A stretch of DNA of 64,000 bases from an uncultured Clostridia bacterium (GTDB lineage Bacteria > Bacillota > Clostridia > TANB77 > CAG-508), in NCBI GenBank assembly GCA_949482135.1, contig CASYFC010000006.1:55482-119481 (forward strand), written 5' to 3'. The translations under genes and the position numbers were made by a program. The notes below the pieces were generated by a model. It had not been told where the DNA came from and searched no databases. It saw only the letters and a program-made list of their open reading frames with translations. Of the stretch, positions 1 through 8,310 are shown in pieces; the first letter of the stretch is position 1; each line of letters opens with the position of its first letter.

Positions 1-18
1 TTTACGTTAATAAAAAAT

Positions 19-47
19 GACAGGAAGAAATTCCTGTCTAATTTTTT
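19..47 (+). terminator. Intrinsic terminator of an upstream gene
   Basis: A perfect 8-bp inverted repeat (GACAGGAA / TTCCTGTC) with a GAAA loop is followed by TAATTTTTT. It probably ends a transcript entering from outside the window. Confidence 0.75.
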
Positions 48-97
48 GTAAACATTCACAAACAGATGTTTACAAATATAAAAAAAGATGTTATAAT
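46..97 (+). promoter_or_regulatory. Promoter with overlapping operator-like inverted repeat (umuC-like gene)
   Basis: A perfect 10-bp inverted repeat, TTGTAAACAT (46-55) and ATGTTTACAA (66-75), has a 10-nt spacer. Its right arm covers a -35 box TTTACA (69-74), which is 17 nt from a consensus -10 TATAAT (92-97). This geometry suits a repressor site. An SOS-type repressor is an inference from the downstream Y-family polymerase; the motif is not the Bacillus GAAC-N4-GTTC LexA box. Confidence 0.6.
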
Positions 98-134
98 TCT
101 ACCAAACAAAAGTTCATATTTAGAGGTATGTAAA

Positions 135-1611
135 ATGAATCATATTTATATTTGTATAGATTTAAAAAGTTTTTATGCTTCAGTAGAATGTGTAGAAAGA
201 GGTCTTGATCCACTTAAAACAAATTTAGTAGTTGCAGATGTTACTCATACTGAAAAAACTATATGTTTAGCGGTAAGCCCTTCATTAAAAAAATATGGAA
301 TTCCAGGAAGAGTAAGATTATTTGAAGTTATACAAAAAGTAAAGGAAATAAATTCAAATAGAAGATGTTATGCTCCAAATAAAATATTTACTGGTTCATC
401 TTATGATGATGAAATATTAAATAAAAATAAAGATTTAGAATTAACTTATATAGCAGCACCACCAAGAATGTCTTATTATATGAAGTATAGTCAAAAAATT
501 TATAATATATATTTAAAATATTTTTCATCAGAAGATATATATTCATATTCAATTGATGAAGTATTTATTGAAATTACACACTATTTAAAAACTTATAAAA
601 TGACGCCAAGGGAACTAGTTACTAAAGTGTTACAAGAAGTTTATGAAAAAACAGGAATTACAGGAACTTGTCGGAATTGGAACTAATTTATATTTGTGTA
701 AAATAGCAATGGATATAGTAGCAAAACATGCTAAGCCAGACAAAAATGGAGTTAGAATAGCAGGGCTTGATGTAATAACATATAGAAAATTACTTTGGAA
801 TCATACACCAATAACAGATTTTTGGAGAGTTGGACATGGATATGAAAAAAAGCTTAAGGAACATAGACTATATACAATGGGAGATATTGCAAGAACTTCT
901 ATTGAAAATGAAGAATTATTATATAAATTATTTGGTGTAAATGCAGAACTGTTAATTGATCATAGCTGGGGGTGGGAACCATGTACACTTAAAGCAATAA
1001 AAGAATATAGGCCAATTTCTAAAAGTATTGGTTCAGGTCAAGTATTACACTGTCCATGCAAGTATGAAGTAACAAAGCTTATTGTAAAAGAAATGGCAGA
1101 ATTATTATCTTTAAACTTAGTTGAGAAAAATATAGTTACAGATCAAATAGTTCTAACTGTTGGATATGATATTTGTAACATATCGCAAAACTATGAAGGA
1201 GAAATAATAGCAGATAGATATAATAGAAAAATACCAAAACATGCACATGGAACAATTAATTTAGAACATAGTACATCATCTACTAAAATTATTATGAAAT
1301 CAGTAGAGGAACTATATGATAGGATTATTAATAAAAATTTACTAGCGAAGAGAGTATATTTAACAGCAAATAATGTAATAAGTGAAGAAGAAGCAAATAA
1401 TAAGAATAAATTTGAACAGATTGATTTGTTTACAGATTATAGAAAAAAGGAATTAGAATTTAAAAAAGAAATTTCAGAAAAACAAATTCAGAAGGCAATG
1501 ATTAATATAAAAAATAAATATGGAAAAAATTCAATTATAAAAGGAATGAACCTTCAAGAAGGTGCAACTACAATTGAAAGAAATTGCCAAATAGGGGGAC
1601 ATAAGGCATAA
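135..1611 (+). CDS. UmuC/DinB-like Y-family DNA polymerase, read through a +1 frameshift at CGG
   Basis: This is an error-prone translesion polymerase of the UmuC-like type found in Firmicutes. The catalytic N-terminus is clear: a start like MNHIYICIDLKSFYASVECV (palm Asp and steric-gate region) and YSYSIDEVFIEI with the second acidic pair. The reading frame breaks at 672. Codons 135-671 end in ITGTC, and the +1 frame from 673 continues GIGTNLYLCKIAMDIVAKH, exactly the family motif. The extra base is the C of an in-frame CGG (TGT CGG A). The joined product (135..671, 673..1611) is about 491 residues, normal for the family. I chose ATG 135 because an upstream in-frame ATG at 66 lies inside the promoter and 135 has AGAGG just before it. 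The YolD-like gene follows after 2 nt. It is either a recoded functional gene, a pseudogene, or has an assembly indel; I favour recoding because the same signal occurs twice more. Confidence 0.85.
669..675 (+). other. Putative +1 frameshift site 1 (TGT CGG A)
   Basis: In the incoming frame the codons are TGT (669-671) and CGG (672-674). Moving one base forward gives TGT GGA and restores the conserved GIGTN motif of the polymerase. Without the shift, translation ends at 684-686, after CGG AAT TGG AAC. Confidence 0.7.
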
Positions 1612-1613
1612 AA

Positions 1614-1787
1614 ATGAAAAAGAATTATGATGATATTATAAACCTTAAGCATCATGTATCAAAGAAACATATACAAATGCCATTAGATGCAAGAGCTGCT
1701 CAATTTGCTCCTTTTGCAGCATTAACAGGATTTGATGAGCAATTAAAAGAGGCAGAAAGATTAGCAATAGAAATATATGACAAGTAA
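1614..1787 (+). CDS. Small YolD-like protein paired with the Y-family polymerase
   Basis: This is a 57-residue ORF starting 2 nt after the polymerase stop, with AGGGGGA about 20 nt upstream. It contains the block DARAAQFAPFAALTGFDEQL at about residues 25-44. The PFAAL core is typical of the small YolD-like proteins that sit next to UmuC genes in Firmicutes. YolD-type proteins are thought to modulate the neighbouring translesion polymerase; that role is taken from the family and context. Its coupling to the polymerase supports the polymerase being a maintained gene. Confidence 0.65.
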   Translation: MKKNYDDIINLKHHVSKKHIQMPLDARAAQFAPFAALTGFDEQLKEAERLAIEIYDK

Positions 1788-1879
1788 TTTACTTTGGAAG
1801 TATGATGGTGAGTTGATAATAATTTTTATATATGCTATTATTTTTGTATAAATAAAGTTAGAAAATAGTTGGAGAATAT

Positions 1880-2675
1880 ATGAAAACAAAAAATGTAATT
1901 GCATTTATAGTAACATTTACTATTTTGGTATTAGCAGTATTAGGAAGTTTATATTATAAAAATCTTCTTAATATGCAACAAGGAAGTATACATTATACAG
2001 ATATTTTGATGTTAAAAAAACAATATCCACATAATAAAAATTCATTTACACAAGGATTATTTTTCTATAATAATCAAATGTATGAATCAGTTCGGATTAT
2101 ATGGAAAATCATCATTATATAAAAATATAGATTTGAAATCAGGTAATAGTGAAAGTCAATATAATTTTGAAAATAGTATTTTTGCAGAAGGCTCTGTAGT
2201 GTTTAATGAAAAATTATATGTTTTAACATATAAAGAAAATAAAATTTTTGTGTTTGACCCTGAATCTCTAAATCTTGAAAATACTTACTATTATAAAAAT
2301 GAAGGTTGGGGACTTACTACAGATAACGAATTTCTTATAGCAAGTGATGGTTCATCAAAACTGTATTTTATGGATAAAGAATTAAATATTGTAAAAGAAA
2401 TTATAGTAACAGATAATGGAAAACAGATAAATAACATTAATGAACTAGAATATATAAATGGATATATATGGGCGAATATTTGGCAAACCAATAATATTGT
2501 AGTAATAGACAAACAAACAGGTAATATTGTTAAAACAATTGATTTTACAGGATTATATAATATTTCTGATACTACGAGAAATGTTTTAAATGGAATTGCA
2601 TATAACGAAAAAAACGAAACCTTATACATAACAGGAAAATGCTGGGATACACTGTTCGAATTTGAACTAAAATAA
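1880..2675 (+). CDS. Glutaminyl-peptide cyclotransferase (Glu_cyclase_2 family), read through a +1 frameshift at CGG
   Basis: This is a predicted glutamine cyclotransferase that would form N-terminal pyroglutamate on exported peptides. It starts at ATG 1880 (GGAGA upstream) with a signal-anchor helix at about residues 7-27, so the beta-propeller should lie outside the membrane. The family block YPHNKNSFTQGLFFYNN is followed by YESV, then the frame breaks at 2093. Skipping one base gives GLYGKSSLYKNIDL, matching the family ES-x-GLYG-x-SSL motif. The break is an in-frame CGG (GTT CGG A). Joined (1880..2092, 2094..2675), the product is about 264 residues, full length for the family. Later blocks (LNGIAYN, LYITGKCWDTLFEF) complete the propeller. 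It stands alone between the polymerase pair and a two-component system. Confidence 0.8.
2090..2096 (+). other. Putative +1 frameshift site 2 (GTT CGG A)
   Basis: In-frame codons are GTT (2090-2092) and CGG (2093-2095). A one-base forward move reads GTT GGA and restores the GLYG motif of the cyclase. The unshifted frame stops at 2120-2122, nine codons after the CGG. The local context NNT-CGG-A is the same as at sites 1 and 3. Confidence 0.7.
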
Positions 2676-2759
2676 TATAATATTAATTTTTTCTTTAATC
2701 AAATTTTAAGCATTTTAAGTGATAATAATAAATGTAAATTCATATAAAAGGAGAATATT

Positions 2760-3425
2760 ATGAGAATTTTAATAATAGAAGATGAAAAAGCATTATCAAA
2801 TGCAATTAAAGATTCTCTAAAAATGGAATTTGAAATAGATCAAGCATTTGATGGAGAAGAGGGGTTACTTTATATAAAACAAGATATATATGATGCTATT
2901 ATTTTAGATTTAATGCTTCCAATAAAACATGGATATGAAGTTCTTGAAGAAATGAGAAAAGAAAAAATATTAACTCCTGTTTTAATTCTAACTGCGAAAG
3001 ATTCTTTAGAAGATAAGCTACAAGGATTCCAAAAAGGAGCAGATGATTATTTAACAAAACCATTTGCAAAAGAAGAATTGAAAGCAAGAATTCAAGTAAT
3101 GATAAGAAGAAACAATCCTAGTTTTTATAAAAATGAAATTACATTTAAAGATTTAAGAATTGATATAAACAATAGACAAGCATATGTTGGGAATGAAGAA
3201 CTAAAACTTCAAGGAAAACAATTTGATATGCTAGAATATTTAATGAATTATCAAAACAGAATAATTACCAAAGAGCAAATTTTTGACAAAATATGGGGCT
3301 TCAATAGTGAAACAACTACAAATGTTGTAGAAGTATATGCAAGTGGAATTAGAAAAGAACTAAAAAAATATGATTATGATAAATACTTTAAAACAATAAG
3401 AGGTGTAGGTTATATGATTTCATAA
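2760..3425 (+). CDS. OmpR/PhoB-family response regulator
   Basis: This 221-residue regulator has a receiver domain (about 1-115) and a winged-helix DNA-binding domain (about 125-220). Visible receiver residues are the acidic pair E7/D8, the phospho-acceptor D50 in LDLMLP, T78, and K100 in DYLTKPF. The C-terminal half has the OmpR-type LQGKQFDMLEYLM recognition core and ends RGVGYMIS. AAAGGAGAA precedes ATG 2760. It lies 19 nt before the histidine kinase and should be phosphorylated by it. The genes it controls cannot be read from the sequence. Confidence 0.93.
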   Translation: MRILIIEDEKALSNAIKDSLKMEFEIDQAFDGEEGLLYIKQDIYDAIILDLMLPIKHGYEVLEEMRKEKILTPVLILTAKDSLEDKLQGFQKGADDYLTKPFAKEELKARIQVMIRRNNPSFYKNEITFKDLRIDINNRQAYVGNEELKLQGKQFDMLEYLMNYQNRIITKEQIFDKIWGFNSETTTNVVEVYASGIRKELKKYDYDKYFKTIRGVGYMIS

Positions 3426-3444
3426 GAAATTATTGGAGGAAATA

Positions 3445-4692
3445 ATGAGTGAAGAAGAAAAAGTAAAAAAACAGATATTAAAAAATGTTATTTTAAACCT
3501 AATAACTTTTTCAGTTGTATTTTATATTCTATGTATATTCATATATGCTCAATTTAATAGTTCTTTATATCTTTCAGCAGATATGGCTTTAGAAAAATTT
3601 ATAGTACATGAAAGTGAAGAAATTGGTAGAAGGTTACCTAATGGAGTAACAGAAATTAGAGTATCTGTAGAAGACCAAAATCCAAGGTTAATTTTTATAA
3701 GAAGAAATGAAAATGGTAGAATTTTAGATGATAATAATAATTTAAATAATATTTTTGAAGAAACTGGATTTGATCCTAATAATTTAAATACGATATATGA
3801 AATAAATATAGGTGGATACTATTTCAGAGGAGTTAATTATAGGTTAGATAATGGTTATTATAATCAAGTTTTAATAAATGTAGATTCAGAGAAAATGATC
3901 GAACAAAAATTTATAAAGAATTTATTAATATCTACAGTGCTTAGTTTAGTATCTGTTTATATTGCTAGTCATTTTTTGGCAAGAAAAACTTTAAAGCCAA
4001 TTATAGATTCATGGAAAAAACAAACTCAATTTGTACAAGATGCATCACATGAATTAAGAACACCACTTGCAATTATAAAGGCAAAACAAGAAAATCTACT
4101 AGAAAAGCCAGATGACAAAATTATAGACAATATAGAAGATATAGGATGTACTTTACAAGAGGTTGATAGATTAACAAAACTAATAAAAGAATTAATGGAG
4201 CTTGCAAGAAATGATTCTAATAAGCAAAAACTAAATAAAGAAGATTTTATGTTAGACACAGAAATTAAATCTATTATTGAATTATATAAGGAAGTTGCTG
4301 TAACAGAAGAAAAAGAATTTTTGCTTGATTTAGAATATAGTGAAGAAATTAGTGCAGATTTAAATAAAATAAAAGAATTACTTATTATTCTTTTGGATAA
4401 TAGCTTAAAATATACAGAAGAACATGATTCTATAGAAGTTAAAACTTATAAAAAAGATAATAGATGCGTAATAGAAGTTTTAGATACAGGAATAGGAATT
4501 AGCAAAGATGCTATAGATCATGTTTTTGAAAGATTTTATAGAGAAGAAAAATCAAGAACAAGAAGCAAAGGTGGTATGGGACTTGGACTTTCAATTGCTT
4601 ATAATATAGTAGAGCTTCATAAAGGAACAATTAAATTTGATAAGGCAAGAGAAAAAGGTACAAGAGTAATTGTCAGGTTACCAATAAAATAA
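3445..4692 (+). CDS. Membrane sensor histidine kinase
   Basis: This 415-residue HK is the partner of the upstream regulator. ATG 3445 is preferred over an in-frame TTG at 3433 because GGAGGA at 3435-3440 is the ribosome site. A first membrane helix (about 14-36), an extracytoplasmic domain of roughly 115 residues and a second helix (about 158-178) precede the H-box DASHELRTPLA with phospho-acceptor H202. The N-box LLDNSLKYTEEH, G1 LDTGIGIS, F-box FERFYR and G2 GMGLGLSIA are all intact, so the ATPase should be active. No clear HAMP domain is visible. The sensed signal is unknown. Confidence 0.92.
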   Translation: MSEEEKVKKQILKNVILNLITFSVVFYILCIFIYAQFNSSLYLSADMALEKFIVHESEEIGRRLPNGVTEIRVSVEDQNPRLIFIRRNENGRILDDNNNLNNIFEETGFDPNNLNTIYEINIGGYYFRGVNYRLDNGYYNQVLINVDSEKMIEQKFIKNLLISTVLSLVSVYIASHFLARKTLKPIIDSWKKQTQFVQDASHELRTPLAIIKAKQENLLEKPDDKIIDNIEDIGCTLQEVDRLTKLIKELMELARNDSNKQKLNKEDFMLDTEIKSIIELYKEVAVTEEKEFLLDLEYSEEISADLNKIKELLIILLDNSLKYTEEHDSIEVKTYKKDNRCVIEVLDTGIGISKDAIDHVFERFYREEKSRTRSKGGMGLGLSIAYNIVELHKGTIKFDKAREKGTRVIVRLPIK

Positions 4693-4722
4693 CAAAAAGT
4701 ACTACACAAAATAATTATAATA

Positions 4723-4731
4723 TGCTATAAT
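4723..4731 (+). promoter_or_regulatory. Extended -10 promoter of yebC
   Basis: TGCTATAAT is an extended -10 element. No good -35 is visible 17 nt upstream, which is usual for extended -10 promoters. The ATG of yebC is about 70 nt downstream. Confidence 0.5.
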
Positions 4732-4800
4732 AAAAAATGTTCAAAATAATTAAAGGTATAGAACCTTTAAAATAAATAAGAATTAAAGGAGGAAATTATC

Positions 4801-5526
4801 ATGTCAGGACATAGCAAATGGCATAATATTCAAGCAAAAAAAGGAAAAGCTGATGCAGCAAGAGGGAAAATATTTACAAAATTAGGAAGAGAATTATTAA
4901 TAGCTGTAAAACAAGGTGGACCTGATCCTGCTGGTAATTCTAAATTAAAAGATGTTATTGCTAAATGTAAAGCAAATAATATGCCTAATGATACAATAAA
5001 TAATGCTATAAAAAAAGCTTCTGGTGCAGGAAGTAATGAATCTTATGAAGAAATTACATATGAAGGGTATGGAACAAATGGAGTTGCAGTTATAGTTAAT
5101 GCTTCAACAGATAATAAAAATAGAACTGCTGCTGATGTAAGACATGTTTTCAGCAAAGCTGGTGGAAGCTTAGGTACAAATGGTTGCGTATCTTATATGT
5201 TTGAGAAAAAAGGCGTAATTGTTATAGAAAAAGAAGAATGTCCATTATCTGAAGATGATTTAATGATGCTTTCTATTGAGGCAGGAGCAGAAGATTTTTC
5301 AAGTCAGGAAGAGGTTTATGAAATTACAACAGCTCCTTCAGATTTTACACAAGTAACAGAAGAACTATCAAAAAATAATCTTACATTTTTAGAAGCTGGA
5401 GTTCAAATGGTTCCAAATAATTATGTTGCATTAGATGAAGCAGGAGCAGAAAAAATGCAAAGATTAATAGATAATCTTGAAGATTTAGATGATGTTTTAG
5501 AAGTATTCCATAACTGGGAAGAATAA
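4801..5526 (+). CDS. yebC: YebC/PmpR (TACO1) family protein
   Basis: This 241-residue protein is full length for the YebC family. The signature start [20 protein letters not shown] is intact and further blocks follow ([40 protein letters not shown]). Family members have been described both as DNA-binding regulators and as translation factors that relieve ribosome stalling at difficult sequences. GGAGG lies 7 nt before the ATG. It appears monocistronic and is followed by a palindromic repeat that could serve as terminator. The translation role is relevant to the stalling-type codon discussed in the findings, but the link is speculative. Confidence 0.95.
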   Translation: MSGHSKWHNIQAKKGKADAARGKIFTKLGRELLIAVKQGGPDPAGNSKLKDVIAKCKANNMPNDTINNAIKKASGAGSNESYEEITYEGYGTNGVAVIVNASTDNKNRTAADVRHVFSKAGGSLGTNGCVSYMFEKKGVIVIEKEECPLSEDDLMMLSIEAGAEDFSSQEEVYEITTAPSDFTQVTEELSKNNLTFLEAGVQMVPNNYVALDEAGAEKMQRLIDNLEDLDDVLEVFHNWEE

Positions 5527-5543
5527 AATAATAGATATATAGA

Positions 5544-5580
5544 AGTGAAATTTAGGATTTTTCTTAAATTTCACTTTTTT
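5544..5580 (+). repeat. Dispersed palindromic repeat copy 1, terminator-like
   Basis: AGTGAAATTTA (5544-5554) and TAAATTTCACT (5565-5575) form an 11-bp perfect stem with a 10-nt loop and a TTTTT tail. The same palindrome recurs at 14136, 36104 and 45616. It lies 18 nt after the yebC stop and probably terminates it. Confidence 0.7.
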
Positions 5581-5620
5581 ATTATACTATAAGAAATTTA
5601 ATAAAACGCCTATATATTAC

Positions 5621-5650
5621 TGAATAATTTCCATAAATTTGGAAAAAATA
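5621..5650 (+). promoter_or_regulatory. Candidate forespore (sigma-G/F-like) promoter of gpr
   Basis: TGAATA (5621-5626) matches the sigma-G -35 consensus. The -10 (AAAAATA at 5644-5650, 17 nt away) is only a partial match to CATACTA. The assignment leans on gpr being forespore-expressed in known spore formers. Confidence 0.3.
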
Positions 5651-5677
5651 TTTGAAAGTTTATAGGAGGTGCACGAT

Positions 5678-6556
5678 ATGTTTTTTAGAACAGATATGGC
5701 AGTGGAGAGAAGGGACTTATATAAGAATGCGAATAAATTGGAAGATGAAATAAGAGGAGTTGAATGTGAAGAAGAGAAAATTGATGATATAAATATAACC
5801 AGAGTAAAGATTACCAATAGTGAAGGAGAACAGGCTCTTCAAAGAAGAATTGGAAACTATATAACTATAGATATAAAGAAAATTCATAATATAACAGAAG
5901 CTAAAGAGAATCAAATTATTGAAACTTTTTCAAAAGAACTAAAAGCAATTATAGATAAACATATAAAACCAAATGAAGAAATTTTAATAGTTGGTCTTGG
6001 AAATTCATTTTCTACTCCAGATTCATTAGGAGCAAAGGTTGTTCAAAATATTGAAATTACAAGACATATAAAAATTTATTTACCAAATGCTATTGATAGA
6101 AACACAAGATCAGTAAGTGCTATTACACCAGGAGTACTTGGAACAACAGGAATCGAAACAGTTGAAATTGTAAAAGGAATAGTTGATAATATAAAACCTA
6201 AATTAGTTATTGCTATAGATAGTTTGTGTTCAAAAAATATTGATAGAATCAATAAATCGATTCAGATATCAGATACAGGAATCGTACCTGGTGGCGGAGT
6301 AGGAAATAGACAAGCAGAACTTTCTAAAGAAACTTTATCAGTTCCTGTTATTGGAGTGGGAATTCCTACAGTATTAGATGCTGCTACAATAGTAATAGAT
6401 ACTTTAAATGCATGTGATGTAAATATTTCAGAAAATGAAATTGTAGATAAGATGAAATTAAATAATTTTAATTTTATAGTTACACCAAAAGAAATTGATG
6501 AATTAATTGAAAATATGACAGCAATAGTTTCAGAAGGAATAAATATGAGTTTTTAG
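5678..6556 (+). CDS. gpr: Germination protease GPR
   Basis: GPR degrades small acid-soluble spore proteins at germination. The 292-residue product starts MFFRTDMAVERRD; the RTDLA-like sequence near the start is the GPR autoprocessing and substrate-cleavage type of site, so the propeptide is very short here. Family blocks include ILIVGLGNSFSTPDSLGAKV, TPGVLGTTGIET and IPGGGVGN-like VPGGGVGNRQAEL. ATG 5678 is chosen over GTG 5669, which overlaps the AGGAGGT ribosome site. It is somewhat shorter than the Bacillus enzyme (about 370 residues). Its presence argues strongly for sporulation. Confidence 0.93.
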   Translation: MFFRTDMAVERRDLYKNANKLEDEIRGVECEEEKIDDINITRVKITNSEGEQALQRRIGNYITIDIKKIHNITEAKENQIIETFSKELKAIIDKHIKPNEEILIVGLGNSFSTPDSLGAKVVQNIEITRHIKIYLPNAIDRNTRSVSAITPGVLGTTGIETVEIVKGIVDNIKPKLVIAIDSLCSKNIDRINKSIQISDTGIVPGGGVGNRQAELSKETLSVPVIGVGIPTVLDAATIVIDTLNACDVNISENEIVDKMKLNNFNFIVTPKEIDELIENMTAIVSEGINMSF

Positions 6557-6654
6557 TTTCAAGAAATTACCTAATTTTGTTTTTTCTATTGTTTTTTTCT
6601 TTATTTTAGGTTAATATTTTTATATAATAATTAATATAAAAATAGGAGCTAAAT

Positions 6655-7164
6655 ATGGAAGAAAAAAAAGGATTAAGTGCAGAAGTTATAATAATAGCTA
6701 TAGTTGCAGTAATAATATGTGTTGCTGTATTTATAGCAATAAAATCATCTAATAAAGAGGAAATTGTATATGGAACTACAGAAGCAACATCTGGACCACA
6801 AGAAAATCTTATAGAAGATTATAAAACTTATAAAAAATATATAAATAAATGTGGGGTTGATGATAATATAACAATCAACTACAAAAAAAATTCTATGAAA
6901 GAAAGATACACTGAAGAATTTTTTAAAACTAAAAAATTAGCTGTTATAGCAGTTAGTGAAGATACATCCAAAGATTATTTTCATGATATAACAAGTGTTA
7001 CCTATAATGATGACAAAACACAGGCAACAATAAAATATGTATATAAAGCTGGTGGATATGCAGGATCACTTTCAAGAAGTTGGTATGAATGGATGATAGT
7101 AGAACTCGATAATACAGTTACAAGTGTTAATTTTGAATTAGATAATGAAAGTTTAGATAAATAA
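6655..7164 (+). CDS. Membrane-anchored protein of unknown function
   Basis: This 169-residue protein has a single N-terminal helix (about residues 8-29, AEVIIIAIVAVIICVAVFIA) and an extracytoplasmic domain rich in K, T, D and Y. The domain contains YKTYKKYINKCGVDDNI and a run of beta-like segments (KTQATIKYVYKAGGYAGS). I do not recognise the family. The ribosome site AGGAGC lies 8 nt before the ATG, and a terminator follows, so it is probably monocistronic. Confidence 0.75.
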   Translation: MEEKKGLSAEVIIIAIVAVIICVAVFIAIKSSNKEEIVYGTTEATSGPQENLIEDYKTYKKYINKCGVDDNITINYKKNSMKERYTEEFFKTKKLAVIAVSEDTSKDYFHDITSVTYNDDKTQATIKYVYKAGGYAGSLSRSWYEWMIVELDNTVTSVNFELDNESLDK

Positions 7165-7173
7165 AATAGGTAA

Positions 7174-7205
7174 AAGAAGTTGGTTGAGAACTAACTTCTT
7201 TTTTT
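7174..7205 (+). terminator. Intrinsic terminator
   Basis: AAGAAGTTGGTT pairs with AACTAACTTCTT (one G-U pair) and is followed by TTTTT. Confidence 0.8.
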
Positions 7206-7294
7206 GAATAATATAAACACAAAATGGAAAAATATGAATAATATATTTTAGTAAATTTAGGAATTAACTTGAAAGGGCTTAAGAGGTATTGGGA

Positions 7295-7789
7295 TTGAAA
7301 AGTGTTTGTATAAAAACTATTAGTGAAGAAAAAATTGAATATTTAATAGAACAATTTGAAAAAATTCCAATGAATATTTATATTTCAAATTATAGGTTTA
7401 AAACTTTTGATAATTTAATAGTACACTATACGGAAAAGGAATATATTGATGAGTTCTATGAAATTGTTAGTTTGATTATAAAGAAAACAATAGAAAAATT
7501 TTTTGAAGATGATTTTATAAAAAAGACAGTTGAAAAAAATTATTTTTACTTAAGTAGTATTGAAAGATGTTATATATATGAAATTACAAAAAAAGTATTA
7601 GAACTGCCAGATGAAAAAATAGGACATAAAAGTAGTATGTTAAAAAATTTAATAAAGGATTACTTATTAGAAAACAAGAAAATTGTTCTAGAAGGATTTA
7701 TTAACTTTAGAATTTCTGAGTATAAAGAATTATTAGAAAAGATTGTTGAAGTTTCAGTTTTTAGTTATCTTGATTTAATAACATTTTAA
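7295..7789 (+). CDS. ytxC: YtxC-like sporulation protein
   Basis: This is a 164-residue product with a TTG start at 7295, 8 nt after AGAGG; a TTG at 7289 is too close to that site. The middle segment ISNYRFKTFDNLIVHY and the C-terminal segment VLEGFINFRISEYKELLEKI are characteristic of the YtxC-like family, a sporulation-associated family of unknown biochemistry. Family members are usually nearer 280 residues, so this is a compact version. No catalytic motif is evident. Confidence 0.7.
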   Translation: MKSVCIKTISEEKIEYLIEQFEKIPMNIYISNYRFKTFDNLIVHYTEKEYIDEFYEIVSLIIKKTIEKFFEDDFIKKTVEKNYFYLSSIERCYIYEITKKVLELPDEKIGHKSSMLKNLIKDYLLENKKIVLEGFINFRISEYKELLEKIVEVSVFSYLDLITF

Positions 7790-7855
7790 TGAAATTTTAC
7801 TATTGATAAATTAAGTGTTTTGTAGTAAAGTAATAGCAGAAAGAGGGGGATAAAT

Positions 7856-8296
7856 ATGTTAAAAGAAAAATTAATGAATGATTTAAAAGATGCAATGAGA
7901 GAAAAGGATGAGATTAAGAAAAATACAGTTCAGATGGTAAGAGCTGCAATTTTACAAATAGAAAAGGATAAAGGAATTACTGTCGAGGATGAGAAAATTA
8001 TAGAAATAATTGCTAAAGAAGTAAAAGGTAAAAAAGATGCTATACAAGATTTTGAAAAAGGTGGAAGACAAGATTTAATAGAGCAAACCAATAAAGAAAT
8101 TGAGATTTTACAAGAATATTTACCAAAGCAATTAACAAAAGAGGAATTAAAAATTGAAATTGAAAAAGTTATAAATGATTTAGGAGCTACTTCTATGAAA
8201 GAAATGGGAATAGTTATGAAAGAAGCAAAAGCAAGAATTGGAGCAACTGCAGATGGAAGAACAATAAATGAAGTTGTTAAAGAATTATTAAATTAA
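7856..8296 (+). CDS. yqeY: YqeY-like (GatB/Yqey domain) protein
   Basis: This 146-residue protein matches the YqeY family in length and sequence: an N-terminal helical part (LKEKLMNDLKDAMREKDEIK, VQMVRAAILQIEKDKG) and a C-terminal tail domain (LPKQLTKEELKIEIEKVI, MGIVMKEAKARIGATADGRT). The C-terminal domain resembles the tRNA-binding tail of GatB. Family members are proposed to act in tRNA-dependent amidation or related translation roles, without a proven reaction. AGAGGGGG precedes the ATG. It sits in front of a TraX-like gene. Confidence 0.9.
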   Translation: MLKEKLMNDLKDAMREKDEIKKNTVQMVRAAILQIEKDKGITVEDEKIIEIIAKEVKGKKDAIQDFEKGGRQDLIEQTNKEIEILQEYLPKQLTKEELKIEIEKVINDLGATSMKEMGIVMKEAKARIGATADGRTINEVVKELLN

Positions 8297-8310
8297 AGTA
8301 GGAGAATGTT

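Noticed and set aside
46-75. Classical LexA box before the Y-family polymerase
   Set aside because: The repeat TTGTAAACAT-N10-ATGTTTACAA lacks the GAAC-N4-GTTC core, so I describe it only as an operator candidate.
643-1611. A separate gene starting at ATG 643 encoding the C-terminal part of the polymerase
   Set aside because: There is no ribosome site before 643 and the first ten codons are an out-of-frame reading of the conserved upstream sequence. The family sequence joins at 671/673, so it is one gene with a frame change.
2082-2675. A separate gene starting at ATG 2082 for the second part of the cyclase
   Set aside because: No ribosome site is present and the first four residues are out-of-frame relative to the family. 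The homology is continuous across the CGG at 2093.
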